The notes under the pieces: generated by a model | Told to the model about the DNA's origin: nothing | The model's database searches: none | The model's input: only the letters and a program-made list of their open reading frames with translations | Shown here: in pieces, positions 1 through 8,364 of the stretch | Layout of the letters: every line of letters begins with the position of its first letter | How positions within the stretch are numbered: position 1 is the stretch's first letter | Program-made: the position numbers and the translations under genes | NCBI RefSeq assembly: GCF_900177645.1 | Contig: NZ_FXAO01000004.1 | Coordinates: 343,453 to 407,452, forward strand | Reading direction: 5' to 3' | DNA: 64,000 bases | From: Arenibacter troitsensis | Lineage (GTDB): Bacteria; Bacteroidota; Bacteroidia; Flavobacteriales; Flavobacteriaceae

Positions 1-1352
1 AAATTGTCCGGCGCATTTTGAGGTTCATTGATAGTTCCCGCTTCCCCAGAATCATTATAAATCGTCCATTCACTAGTCGTATAAATTGGATTGGCTTGCG
101 AGACCTCTCCATTTCGAATTGCCCTGCCGTCTTCAAATTCGTGGTTGGTACCAGACCCATCTTCACCAATAACTCCAAAAATATCTATTACAGTCCCAAA
201 AGGATCCACCAATTCCAAATTATCATCACCGTTGGAATCTGCCGGACTATTTATTGAAACACCATGATTGGGAGGGAAGCCGTAAACGCTTTCAAACTCT
301 GAGGCATTAGGTGAAATAACAAAGGTAGTATTGCCTTCAATTATGAATCCCGACAAATTTAAGGTAGAACTAATTTCCGTATTATCATTGGTGTACCTTC
401 TTAAAGTCCAACCCTTTAAAGAAAGGGGTTCCGAATCCGAATTATAAAACTCAACAAACCTTGCTCCCGCATTGTTATCCGGATCTGCCAATTCCGATAT
501 GAAAATTTTTGTTGAGGTAAATTCATCCACCAAATCCTCACATCGAATATCCGTAAAAGTAATATCCGAGGTATCCCTAATTACCAATTGATAATCCATA
601 TTGTCCTTAATTAAAACTCCGGTTATGGTTCCATTACCGTCTGGCATAAGATGGGCCTGAAAATCGGAATACCCACTGTTCAGTAGCTCAAGTTCCAAAT
701 CTTCACAATTGGTCAAGGTCCTTATCGTTTCCTCCTCCTTTACAGCAAAGGTCAGTCCCAATTCAGATGATAACATTTCCATATTGGTAAACTGCACCAA
801 GGTGCTTATCATAGAATCATCCAACTCATTAACACCTAATTTTTTTGGCTGGGGCAAACCCAATGGATCACAGGAATTAAATAAATGTTTCCCAACTACG
901 GCAGCAGGCAATCGACCTACCGCGGGGTTGCCAAAAGCACTGAAAACCCCACCCAATTTAAATACTCCTTTACTCATTCCCAAATAAAGTCCTTTTGCCT
1001 TAATAAGGATCTTAGAGCCCACTTCATAAAACAAATGTGAATCCCTAAGGTCAATTTCCAATTGCAGACCCTGGCCGGGATCGACAAGATGGTCTTGGAT
1101 GTGCAATGTTCCGAAAAAGTTACCGGCCAGATCTGACGATACCACATAACCCTCTATAACCCAATCTTCCTGAATCTCAATCAATTCATCAACGTAAAGC
1201 GCCTTTAAATCTCCAATGGTATAATTGGCCTTAAGATCCGATACACAATCGGATTCGGGTGTGTCAAAATTTTTATCCTTAACACAGGCCATTATAAGGC
1301 ATAATCCCAAAAGGGCAGATAGACATATACTATTTTTGGTCCTGAAAATCAT
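1..1352 (-). CDS. DUF5689 / lamin-tail-domain lipoprotein (3' end outside window)
   Basis: The reading frame is open from an ATG at 1350-1352 to the window edge, giving 450 visible residues. The N-terminus is a lipoprotein signal with the lipobox Cys at residue 23 (LIMAC). Residues about 38-275 resemble the DUF5689 domain found in Bacteroidota surface lipoproteins. From about residue 281 (KIFISELADP...FVEFYN...LKGWTLRRY) the sequence is a typical lamin-tail domain, a module common on secreted nucleases and surface proteins. The gene starts 41 nt after the stop of the upstream TonB receptor on the same strand, so the two are probably one operon and may work together at the cell surface. The C-terminus, which could carry a catalytic or sorting domain, is not visible. 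Function beyond ligand or nucleic-acid handling is inference. Confidence 0.85.
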   Translation of the reverse strand, partial: MIFRTKNSICLSALLGLCLIMACVKDKNFDTPESDCVSDLKANYTIGDLKALYVDELIEIQEDWVIEGYVVSSDLAGNFFGTLHIQDHLVDPGQGLQLEIDLRDSHLFYEVGSKILIKAKGLYLGMSKGVFKLGGVFSAFGNPAVGRLPAAVVGKHLFNSCDPLGLPQPKKLGVNELDDSMISTLVQFTNMEMLSSELGLTFAVKEEETIRTLTNCEDLELELLNSGYSDFQAHLMPDGNGTITGVLIKDNMDYQLVIRDTSDITFTDIRCEDLVDEFTSTKIFISELADPDNNAGARFVEFYNSDSEPLSLKGWTLRRYTNDNTEISSTLNLSGFIIEGNTTFVISPNASEFESVYGFPPNHGVSINSPADSNGDDNLELVDPFGTVIDIFGVIGEDGSGTNHEFEDGRAIRNGEVSQANPIYTTSEWTIYNDSGEAGTINEPQNAPDN

Positions 1353-1393
1353 TGAGCCATTACTTTTATCCAGAATAAATATAAAAGTGAATA

Positions 1394-4129
1394 TTAAAAA
1401 CTAATCGCAAAATTTATGAAATAGGTGCGTCCAAAGCCATACCAATATTTAGCAGCAAATGAGGGGTTACCGCTTAAATTGTCCTGTTGTAATTGTCCAA
1501 AATTTCCGTTCCTACTTTGCTCGTATCCCCCAGTTCTAAATACGGTATCAAATACATTATTGATACTTGCAAAAACACTAATATACCTACCCTTTTTCAA
1601 CCACGATTTGCCTCCGACCATATTCAACAAATAAAAATTATCCAATTTATTTTGGAACAAAAGGCTTTCCACATTTTCCTCCGTGGCATCAGGAAATGTA
1701 GTACCTGTTTCTGGATTCAAATAAAAACTCTGAGTTCGAGTTATCGTAGAAATACCGGCATAATTATTACCCAAATAATTGGCCGTAGCCCCTATCCACC
1801 AATATTTGGGATCCCGGTATTCCACCCCTAGGGCAAAAGCCTTTTGAGGACCTTGGGATAATTTGTAATCCTTCACCTTTGCAACTCCTAAATCTATATT
1901 GCCTTCAGGATTAAGGATATCTTCCTCCGCTCCTGCCGTATCAAAATTTATGGTTACATAAGGATCACTGGCATAAAGATATTTGCCTACGGAAGCCACC
2001 AAGGATAATTTCACCGCCGATGAAAGTTGGTACTCCAATCCTAGTTCCGTCCCTAAATGAAGCTCGTCCAAATCCGTAAGGACCTCTTGTACAAAATCAC
2101 TGCCTACCCCTGCATCCACAAAGAAAAAATTAATATCGGTAATATTCTGAAATCGCGTATAATAGCCGGATAAACGCCCTGTTAAATTAGGTAGTCTTAT
2201 ATAGTAGTTAAGGTCTGTTGTTGTTATGGTTTCACTCTGAATATCATTTACCAACTGATTGTTCTCCCTAGGATTTATAAATACATTTTGATAAACAGGG
2301 GGTTTGGTCAAATACGCCCCGTTTAAAGCAACCCAATGCCTACCGCTAAACTTATAAGTATATCCCGCCTTGAATCCAAAGTTCGAAAATTCAAGTTCTC
2401 CACCCTTTCCAAAGGAGGTGTTCAAAAAACGTTCGTTCCTAAATTTACCTTCCCTTTGGTAGTTTGTGGATGCATAATTAACCCCCAAGAACCCCTCCCA
2501 TTTCGGATACCTTAAATTAATTTGGGCAAAGGCATCATAGACTTCAGCTTTAATATTATAATGGTAATTGAATAGGTTGGATGTTACTTTATTGAGACCT
2601 CCATCCAAATCATTTTTTGTATTGGAAAATGGGTCTATGTCCTCATGATATTCAGCACCTAACAAATCGTTGATTTCCGCATAGTTATCAGAGTCCAAAT
2701 TGGTATAATGTCCGCCAAAATCAATTTTGAGATGGTCATTTAGGGTGTAATTGCCAATGGTGGCTACATTGAACTGTAGGTCCTTATAAGTGTCATCGTA
2801 GTAAATATAGGCCGCTTTGCCTTGCAGGGACAAACTGGAATTTGCCTGGTACAAATTGTTCCAATTTAATTGGGGATTTTCCAAGAAGCCCTCTTTGGCC
2901 ATATTGGCGGCTATAAAATTGGCTCCAATAGGACTATTAATGTAATAACTTGGCAAATACCTATAATAAGTTTTATCTGGATTTGGAGAATTATAGTATC
3001 CCAAACGGCCTTTGGAAATGGTTCCAAATTGATAGGATACTGCCGTATTGAGGTTCAGTTTTTTTGAATTATAATAATGATTGAACATGAAAATGGGTTC
3101 CACAATTTTTCGTTCCCTGGCGTTTCTAATTTTGCCATTCTGAGTGCCCCAATAAGGATTATATGTCTTTCCTACCAGATGAAAAACCTCTTCAGTAATT
3201 GCGGAAGAACTTCCTCTGCGGTTATGAGCCCATATACCTGTTAGGTTGATGCTATGTGCGTCATTCCATTTATATTCGACAGCACCAAAAAGAGAATAGG
3301 CATCGTACAAGGTTCCATCAATATATCCCTCCTTAGCCCACCTCCTGGAGGCCGACACACTGTAATTGATGCCCTTTTGGCCTGAGGAATAGGTTGCCAT
3401 GATTCGACCTGCATAGGTTCTATTGGATGCCGACGAGGACAATCGCATTCCTTTTCTAAAAGAAGATGGCCGGGTATTAATATTGGTAGTTCCCAAAATA
3501 CCTCCAAAGGAGTAATCCGAAGCCTGTAAACCATAGGAAAACTCCTGATTTCTTGTTACATCGTTAAGGCCGCCCCAATTGTTCCATTGAGGACGTCCGT
3601 CCATCAATTTGTTCATAGGAATGCCGTTTAGAAGGATAATACCATTTTCCGAACCGTAACCCCTAACACGAAAAAATGCCTGACCAAAATCGAATGCTGC
3701 CCTACTTAGAAAAATATCCTTAGTGGCCTGCAACATGCCAGATGTCATTGAAATACTTTCATCTTCCAACAGATCGGCATCTGTTAATGTTATTAAATTG
3801 TCCGTTTTTTCCTGAACAATATCACGATCCAAATAGATAATTCCCAAATCCAGATCCCCTTTGTCCATAGAAATGGGGATTCTTTTAATTAGATAATCTT
3901 GAGCGGTAATGGATAATATATAATTTCCCGACTGTTTTAAAGAAATCACAAAACTCCCATCCATGGGATCGGGTTGTACTGGAGTGGACCCTAAAATTTC
4001 AATTTTGGCATATTCAATGGTTTCCTGGGTAACCATATCCTTTACAAAACCTTTTACGTAATAGATTTCCTGTGCATAACTCCAGATGCCTTGCAGGAGA
4101 AAAAAGGATATTGCCAAACCATTTTTCAT
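1394..4129 (-). CDS. TonB-dependent receptor with carboxypeptidase-like regulatory domain
   Basis: This 911-residue outer-membrane protein has a signal peptide (residues 1-19, ending SYAQ) and a CarboxypepD_reg-like beta-sandwich at about 20-100. A TonB plug follows (residues about 110-220, with FRVRGYGSENGIILLNGIPMN-type plug sequence), then a long 22-strand-type barrel ending in an aromatic-rich C-terminus with final Phe. It is not SusC-like in its plug, and its partner is the DUF5689/lamin-tail lipoprotein just downstream rather than a SusD. It is divergent from a secreted endonuclease/phosphatase-family gene, which suggests import of a product of nucleic-acid or phosphoester breakdown. 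The substrate is inference; the receptor family is certain. Confidence 0.93.
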   Translation of the reverse strand: MKNGLAISFFLLQGIWSYAQEIYYVKGFVKDMVTQETIEYAKIEILGSTPVQPDPMDGSFVISLKQSGNYILSITAQDYLIKRIPISMDKGDLDLGIIYLDRDIVQEKTDNLITLTDADLLEDESISMTSGMLQATKDIFLSRAAFDFGQAFFRVRGYGSENGIILLNGIPMNKLMDGRPQWNNWGGLNDVTRNQEFSYGLQASDYSFGGILGTTNINTRPSSFRKGMRLSSSASNRTYAGRIMATYSSGQKGINYSVSASRRWAKEGYIDGTLYDAYSLFGAVEYKWNDAHSINLTGIWAHNRRGSSSAITEEVFHLVGKTYNPYWGTQNGKIRNARERKIVEPIFMFNHYYNSKKLNLNTAVSYQFGTISKGRLGYYNSPNPDKTYYRYLPSYYINSPIGANFIAANMAKEGFLENPQLNWNNLYQANSSLSLQGKAAYIYYDDTYKDLQFNVATIGNYTLNDHLKIDFGGHYTNLDSDNYAEINDLLGAEYHEDIDPFSNTKNDLDGGLNKVTSNLFNYHYNIKAEVYDAFAQINLRYPKWEGFLGVNYASTNYQREGKFRNERFLNTSFGKGGELEFSNFGFKAGYTYKFSGRHWVALNGAYLTKPPVYQNVFINPRENNQLVNDIQSETITTTDLNYYIRLPNLTGRLSGYYTRFQNITDINFFFVDAGVGSDFVQEVLTDLDELHLGTELGLEYQLSSAVKLSLVASVGKYLYASDPYVTINFDTAGAEEDILNPEGNIDLGVAKVKDYKLSQGPQKAFALGVEYRDPKYWWIGATANYLGNNYAGISTITRTQSFYLNPETGTTFPDATEENVESLLFQNKLDNFYLLNMVGGKSWLKKGRYISVFASINNVFDTVFRTGGYEQSRNGNFGQLQQDNLSGNPSFAAKYWYGFGRTYFINFAISF

Positions 4130-4250
4130 TGATAAAGATGAAATATTTTAACAATTTGGTTATAAGATATTAATAATTGACAGATTATTCTTAATTTATT
4201 CCAAGAAAAGTTAATATATAACTTACAATATTTAAGTAATTATGTAATCC

Positions 4251-5294
4251 ATGAGTATTCCCTTCACCTTATTTGTGGCTTTTTTTACAATTAGTGGGGT
4301 GCTGTCTCAGGAGGCCAAGACCTATAATATAAGGACCGTTGCCTTTTACAATTTGGAGAATTTATTTGACACTATTAACGACCCGTTGACCTTGGACGAC
4401 GATCGCACCCCGGAAGGAAAGGACAATTGGACCACGGAACGATATGATGAAAAAATATACAATATGTCCAAGGTATTATCGGAAATAGGCAGTCGCGATT
4501 CCCAAAACTCCCCAGACATTATTGGATTGTGCGAATTGGAGAATAGACAGGTAGTTGAGGATTTAACGAACCATCCAACTCTTAGGGAAAAGGACTATGG
4601 AATAATTCATTTTGATTCGCCGGACGAACGGGGCATAGATGTGGCCCTTTTGTATAAAAAAACTGTGTTTCTCCCCACATCATTCGCCAGTCTGAGACTA
4701 CTGCTCACTAATGAAAACGAATATAGGGATTACACTAGGGACCAATTGGTAGTTGGTGGCATTTTAGACGGGGAAGAAATGCATTTCATTGTAAACCACT
4801 GGCCTTCAAGAAGCGGAGGGGAAGCAAGAAGCAAGCCTTACAGAATAGCCGCAGCCCGACTGAACAATAAAATTATAGATTCCATTACGAAATTGAATCC
4901 GGAAGCAAAAATCATCGGCATGGGAGATTTTAACGACGACCCTATAGATGATAGTTTAAAAAAAATCCTGAAAACCAAGGGAAGTCTCACAGACCTTGAA
5001 AATAGGGATCTTTATAACCCCATGGAAACACTCTATAAAAAAGGAATCGGCTCCTTGGCCTATAGGGACCAATGGAACCTATTTGATCAAATATATTTCA
5101 CCGCCAACATTACCCATGAATCGCCTGGCCGATATCGTTTCTGGAAAGCTGGAGTGTACAGTCCTTCCCACCTAATTGATAAAAAGGGCCAATACAAAGG
5201 ATATCCCTTACGGACCTATGCAGGCGGAAACTATATTGGGGGTTACAGTGACCATTTCCCAGTATACATCCACCTGATTAAGGCTATAGACTAA
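4251..5294 (+). CDS. secreted endonuclease/exonuclease/phosphatase family protein
   Basis: This 347-residue protein starts with a signal peptide (about residues 1-19, VLSQ) followed by an EEP (DNase I-like) fold. Visible family landmarks are VAFYNLENLFD near the N-terminus, IGLCELEN (the metal-binding Glu), IVNHWPSR (catalytic His), GMGDFNDDP (Asp/Asn) and YSDHFPVYIHL (the C-terminal Asp-His pair). All key residues of a metal-dependent phosphodiesterase are present. It is divergent from the TonB receptor/lamin-tail lipoprotein operon with 121 bp between starts. Secretion and this neighbourhood suggest extracellular DNA or RNA or another phosphodiester as substrate; a sphingomyelinase-like or phosphatase role cannot be excluded. 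Confidence 0.9.
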   Translation: MSIPFTLFVAFFTISGVLSQEAKTYNIRTVAFYNLENLFDTINDPLTLDDDRTPEGKDNWTTERYDEKIYNMSKVLSEIGSRDSQNSPDIIGLCELENRQVVEDLTNHPTLREKDYGIIHFDSPDERGIDVALLYKKTVFLPTSFASLRLLLTNENEYRDYTRDQLVVGGILDGEEMHFIVNHWPSRSGGEARSKPYRIAAARLNNKIIDSITKLNPEAKIIGMGDFNDDPIDDSLKKILKTKGSLTDLENRDLYNPMETLYKKGIGSLAYRDQWNLFDQIYFTANITHESPGRYRFWKAGVYSPSHLIDKKGQYKGYPLRTYAGGNYIGGYSDHFPVYIHLIKAID

Positions 5295-5298
5295 ATAC

Positions 5299-5892
5299 CT
5301 ATTGAGGAAGTACAATATTGATATTTCTCCACTTTACCTTTATTCCGCCACCGTCATGTATCTGAAGGGCTATGGAACCTTTACCTGCTCCAATTTTATC
5401 GTCCGTAATGCTTACCATTTCCGTACCATTGAGCCAAGAAGTCAACTTATTCCCAGAAAGCTTAATCTTCATCGTATTCCACTCCCCTTCCTTTAGTACC
5501 TTGTCCTTTTCCGGATCGGGCTTAATTAGCCAACCCCTACCATAGGATTCGTAGACACCTCCCGTATCATGACCAGGGGGCGCAACTTCTACCTGCCAAC
5601 CACTAACTTTAGTGCCATCTACGGTAGACCTAACAAACACGCCGCTGTTCCCATTGGCTTCTTGCTTAAACTCCAAGGTAAGTTCAAAATCATCGTAATA
5701 TTTATCGGTGGCCAAATAACCATATTGTTTGTCCGGCCCACTTTCAGAAACAAGCAATCCATCTTCCACGTACCATTTTTCAGTCCCATAGACCGTCCAG
5801 CCCGATAAATCTTTACCATTAAAAAGGGATATTTCCTGAGACACCCCAGGTATGGCCATAAGTGCCAAAACAATTACTACTAAATTTTTCAT
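5299..5892 (-). CDS. secreted DUF1080 (3-keto-disaccharide hydrolase family) protein
   Basis: The protein is 197 residues from the ATG at 5890-5892; an ATG three codons upstream (5901) is possible, but the chosen start gives the usual MKNL signal peptide ending GVSQ. The rest is one DUF1080 beta-sandwich (PF06439): SLFNGKDLSGW at the start, then WYVEDGLLV, FELTLEFKQEANGNSGVFVRS, GWQVEV, WNTMKIKLSGNKLTSWLNG and a C-terminal KWRNINIVLP. The family includes enzymes that cleave 3-keto-glycosides and some carbohydrate-binding-like members. It converges with the EEP gene, 4 nt away. It lies 40 kb from the DUF1080 cluster of this window, and no regulator site like the one there is seen upstream. Confidence 0.88.
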   Translation of the reverse strand: MKNLVVIVLALMAIPGVSQEISLFNGKDLSGWTVYGTEKWYVEDGLLVSESGPDKQYGYLATDKYYDDFELTLEFKQEANGNSGVFVRSTVDGTKVSGWQVEVAPPGHDTGGVYESYGRGWLIKPDPEKDKVLKEGEWNTMKIKLSGNKLTSWLNGTEMVSITDDKIGAGKGSIALQIHDGGGIKVKWRNINIVLPQ

Positions 5893-6002
5893 ACGGTACA
5901 TAAATTTGGTTTATGATATATTGTTACTATTAATTCGCTGAGATCAATATAGTTACCCATAGGCCTACTCGTGTCCCAATAAACTTAGCCTTTCAAATAC
6001 AA

Positions 6003-6461
6003 TTAATTGAGCCATTGTGCCCACGGAATTCTGCTAAGGATAAGAATCAATCCCAAACCGTAAAAAATGGTAATGGTCTTAAACTTTCTTTTTCCTTCCA
6101 AGACTTTCTTGTGCTTGGACCAGCCAACCGTTATAAAGACAATGGCAATAATATTAATAAAGGGATGTTCTACGGCCAATAAACGGGATGCCGAGTTTAA
6201 TCCACCCATACCCAAAGTTTTAATGGCATTCAAGCCATTGGAAGACACAAAATAGAGTACTAGGCCCACCAAAAGTTGTAGATGTGATAAAATTAGCGCA
6301 AATAGACTAATTCTAAAATCCTTTCTAAGAGTGAAATCCTTATTTCCTGTCCATCCCAAAATACCATTGGCCACGGCTAAAAATAATACAGCCAATACCA
6401 CATAGGCAAAATAAGAATGTAAGGCGAGAATCCATTGATGTGCTAATCCGTAATCTTCCAT
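6003..6461 (-). CDS. four-helix membrane protein (Flavobacteriia 'cytochrome B'-type)
   Basis: This 152-residue protein has four hydrophobic segments (about 12-33, 50-72, 95-113 and 127-146) and several His residues in or near helices (H8, H15, H60, H99). In flavobacterial genomes this family is often labelled cytochrome B, but I see no experimentally supported haem motif, so the name is only a family label. The short basic loop SKHKKVLEGKRKFK before the last helix would face the cytoplasm. It stands alone between the DUF1080 gene and the terminator of the next operon. Confidence 0.7.
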   Translation of the reverse strand: MEDYGLAHQWILALHSYFAYVVLAVLFLAVANGILGWTGNKDFTLRKDFRISLFALILSHLQLLVGLVLYFVSSNGLNAIKTLGMGGLNSASRLLAVEHPFINIIAIVFITVGWSKHKKVLEGKRKFKTITIFYGLGLILILSRIPWAQWLN

Positions 6462-6649
6462 AGTTTATATTTTAATTTATAAATGTAAGGATTTTTGGGA
6501 ATAAAAAAGTTTATCAAAGTAGGTGATTATTTTTTGGACATATTAATTTCATATTATTCCATGTCCCCCTAAAAAGATTATCCCCCCCTTACTACACCCT
6601 TTCAGACAAATATCCAACAATGGGCATAACATCATTCAAATCGATGCAT

Positions 6650-6688
6650 AAAAAAAAGGCCTCTGCCATTTAATTTGACGGAGGCCTT
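6650..6688 (-). terminator. intrinsic terminator of the TonB receptor/lipoprotein operon
   Basis: On the minus strand the arms AAGGCCTC and GAGGCCTT close a hairpin that is followed by a run of eight T. It lies 17 nt after the stop of the choice-of-anchor lipoprotein gene. Confidence 0.85.
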
Positions 6689-6704
6689 AATATGATATTA
6701 TTTC

Positions 6705-8354
6705 TTAATTAAGAATCCAGGTATCCCCACTTTTAATCAATGCGAGGCTTTCCTCTCCAGAGGATCCATTATAGATCAAAAATGTGAATACATATTTTTG
6801 TCCTTCAGCCGCATTTGGTGCGAGATCCTCCAAAAGTACAGCAAACGCTTCAGCCAACATTTCATTGCTCCAATAGGCGGCATTCCCAACTCGCCTATCA
6901 AAGTTGCCATAGTTGGACGCGCTAGAGGCAGCATCAGGATATTTAGAGGCCAAGGCAGCACCAATAGTTGCATAATCATTGGAAGCTAGCGTATATCTAA
7001 TGGTATTATCCGGAACCCAAACACCGTTGTCCAATCCAAATTGGAGGGTAGTGGCTATAACTGATTGGTGTCCTGTCCATTCGCCATTGCCAAAGGTATA
7101 CAGATTCCCTCTCCTCTGAGCTCCTGAAGAGCTGGAGAAATAATCATATATTACAATTAGTTCATCCTCTTCCTGTGCATAAGGAAATTTCAATTTCAAG
7201 AATGTGCCCAAGTAGTTATCTGGAGAAATGGAGCTTCCAAAAGTATCATTTTCGCCAGGCTGTCCAGATCCTGTCCCCATGGAATTAAAATCGGCCGAAC
7301 TTAAATAATAAAGTCCAGAAGAAGGCTCCCAGGCACCTTCAGTGTAAACGAAATAGTCGCCTTTTTGATTCGTGGCGCCAGTTACCCCTATGGTTTTTAG
7401 CATCATTTGATTAATTCTCCAACGTCCGGCATCGGTGGCTGTTGAGGTGTAGTGAAACGCAATATTAATGGATAGACCATCATATGCTGAAAAATCATAA
7501 TCTTCGGATACAATAAAGTCGTTGCTATTTCCTGCTGGCGTATTGGTCAAAACAATTTCATTCCAAGTAGCTGTTGTTACATCTCCACTATAATCGGTAG
7601 CTACCAAAATCTTCATCAAGGAAAGATCAGTGGCATAGTTAATGGCCTGACTAATTTGAAATTTCACATCGCTCTCCCCACTTAAATCGATGGTTGGGGA
7701 AACCAACCAATCATCGTTTTCCTGGGCCCCGCCGTCAAAACCGTTGCCCTGAATATAGGCAGCTTCCGAGGTCCAACCTTGAGCGCCGACAACATCGGTA
7801 ATGGACCATCCTTCAAAACTACCAACAAAGTCATAATCCACAATACTAGCAAGGCCTATAACAGGATCATTGATATACTGATTATATTTTGCAAGTACAA
7901 TCTGTCCTTCTTCAGGAGAATCTATTTCCGTTTCCAAAATATCTCCCAAAAACTCCTTTGGATCTACATTAGGATAAAAACCTAAGGCATCACTTCCTGC
8001 AGCCTCATAATCTGTCTTGGTAAGCTCATATACGTCAGAACCTGAATAATCGCTGATTCCTTCAGCAGATCCTACATATAAATTATAACCCACCAAGGCA
8101 GAAGAACCCTGGCCCCAAGCCGGATACTTTGACTTTAGCAAGCCTGGCAACAAGGTTTTGGCTTCTTCTTCAGAGTCAAAATTTCCAAAATTCTTGTCCA
8201 AGTCATCGTAATCATCATCAGTAAGGGTAAATTCTACCTCGCCCAAAACTTCAATTTCACTTGGACCTTGCTCGTCGTAAATATCTTCCATGGGATTACA
8301 GCCAGAAACCACCAACCCCAGAATAATTGCTGTTAAATAAACTATATTTTTCAT
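6705..8354 (-). CDS. choice-of-anchor J (DUF5017-like) surface lipoprotein
   Basis: This 549-residue protein has a lipoprotein signal with Cys at residue 19 (VVSGC), followed by an acidic linker. Residues about 175-320 form a jelly-roll of the choice-of-anchor J type: YDFVGSFEGWSITDVVGAQGW, then DDWLVSPTIDLSG, then FHYTSTATDAGRWRINQMML. The C-terminal part carries two similar LKFPYAQEEDELIVIYDYF / SKYPDAAS-like segments, suggesting repeated domains. It is 10 nt downstream of a TonB receptor gene and ends at a strong terminator, so it is probably the surface partner of that receptor, a role played by SusD in other loci. The ligand is unknown. Confidence 0.8.
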   Translation of the reverse strand: MKNIVYLTAIILGLVVSGCNPMEDIYDEQGPSEIEVLGEVEFTLTDDDYDDLDKNFGNFDSEEEAKTLLPGLLKSKYPAWGQGSSALVGYNLYVGSAEGISDYSGSDVYELTKTDYEAAGSDALGFYPNVDPKEFLGDILETEIDSPEEGQIVLAKYNQYINDPVIGLASIVDYDFVGSFEGWSITDVVGAQGWTSEAAYIQGNGFDGGAQENDDWLVSPTIDLSGESDVKFQISQAINYATDLSLMKILVATDYSGDVTTATWNEIVLTNTPAGNSNDFIVSEDYDFSAYDGLSINIAFHYTSTATDAGRWRINQMMLKTIGVTGATNQKGDYFVYTEGAWEPSSGLYYLSSADFNSMGTGSGQPGENDTFGSSISPDNYLGTFLKLKFPYAQEEDELIVIYDYFSSSSGAQRRGNLYTFGNGEWTGHQSVIATTLQFGLDNGVWVPDNTIRYTLASNDYATIGAALASKYPDAASSASNYGNFDRRVGNAAYWSNEMLAEAFAVLLEDLAPNAAEGQKYVFTFLIYNGSSGEESLALIKSGDTWILN

Positions 8355-8364
8355 TTTTATTCTT

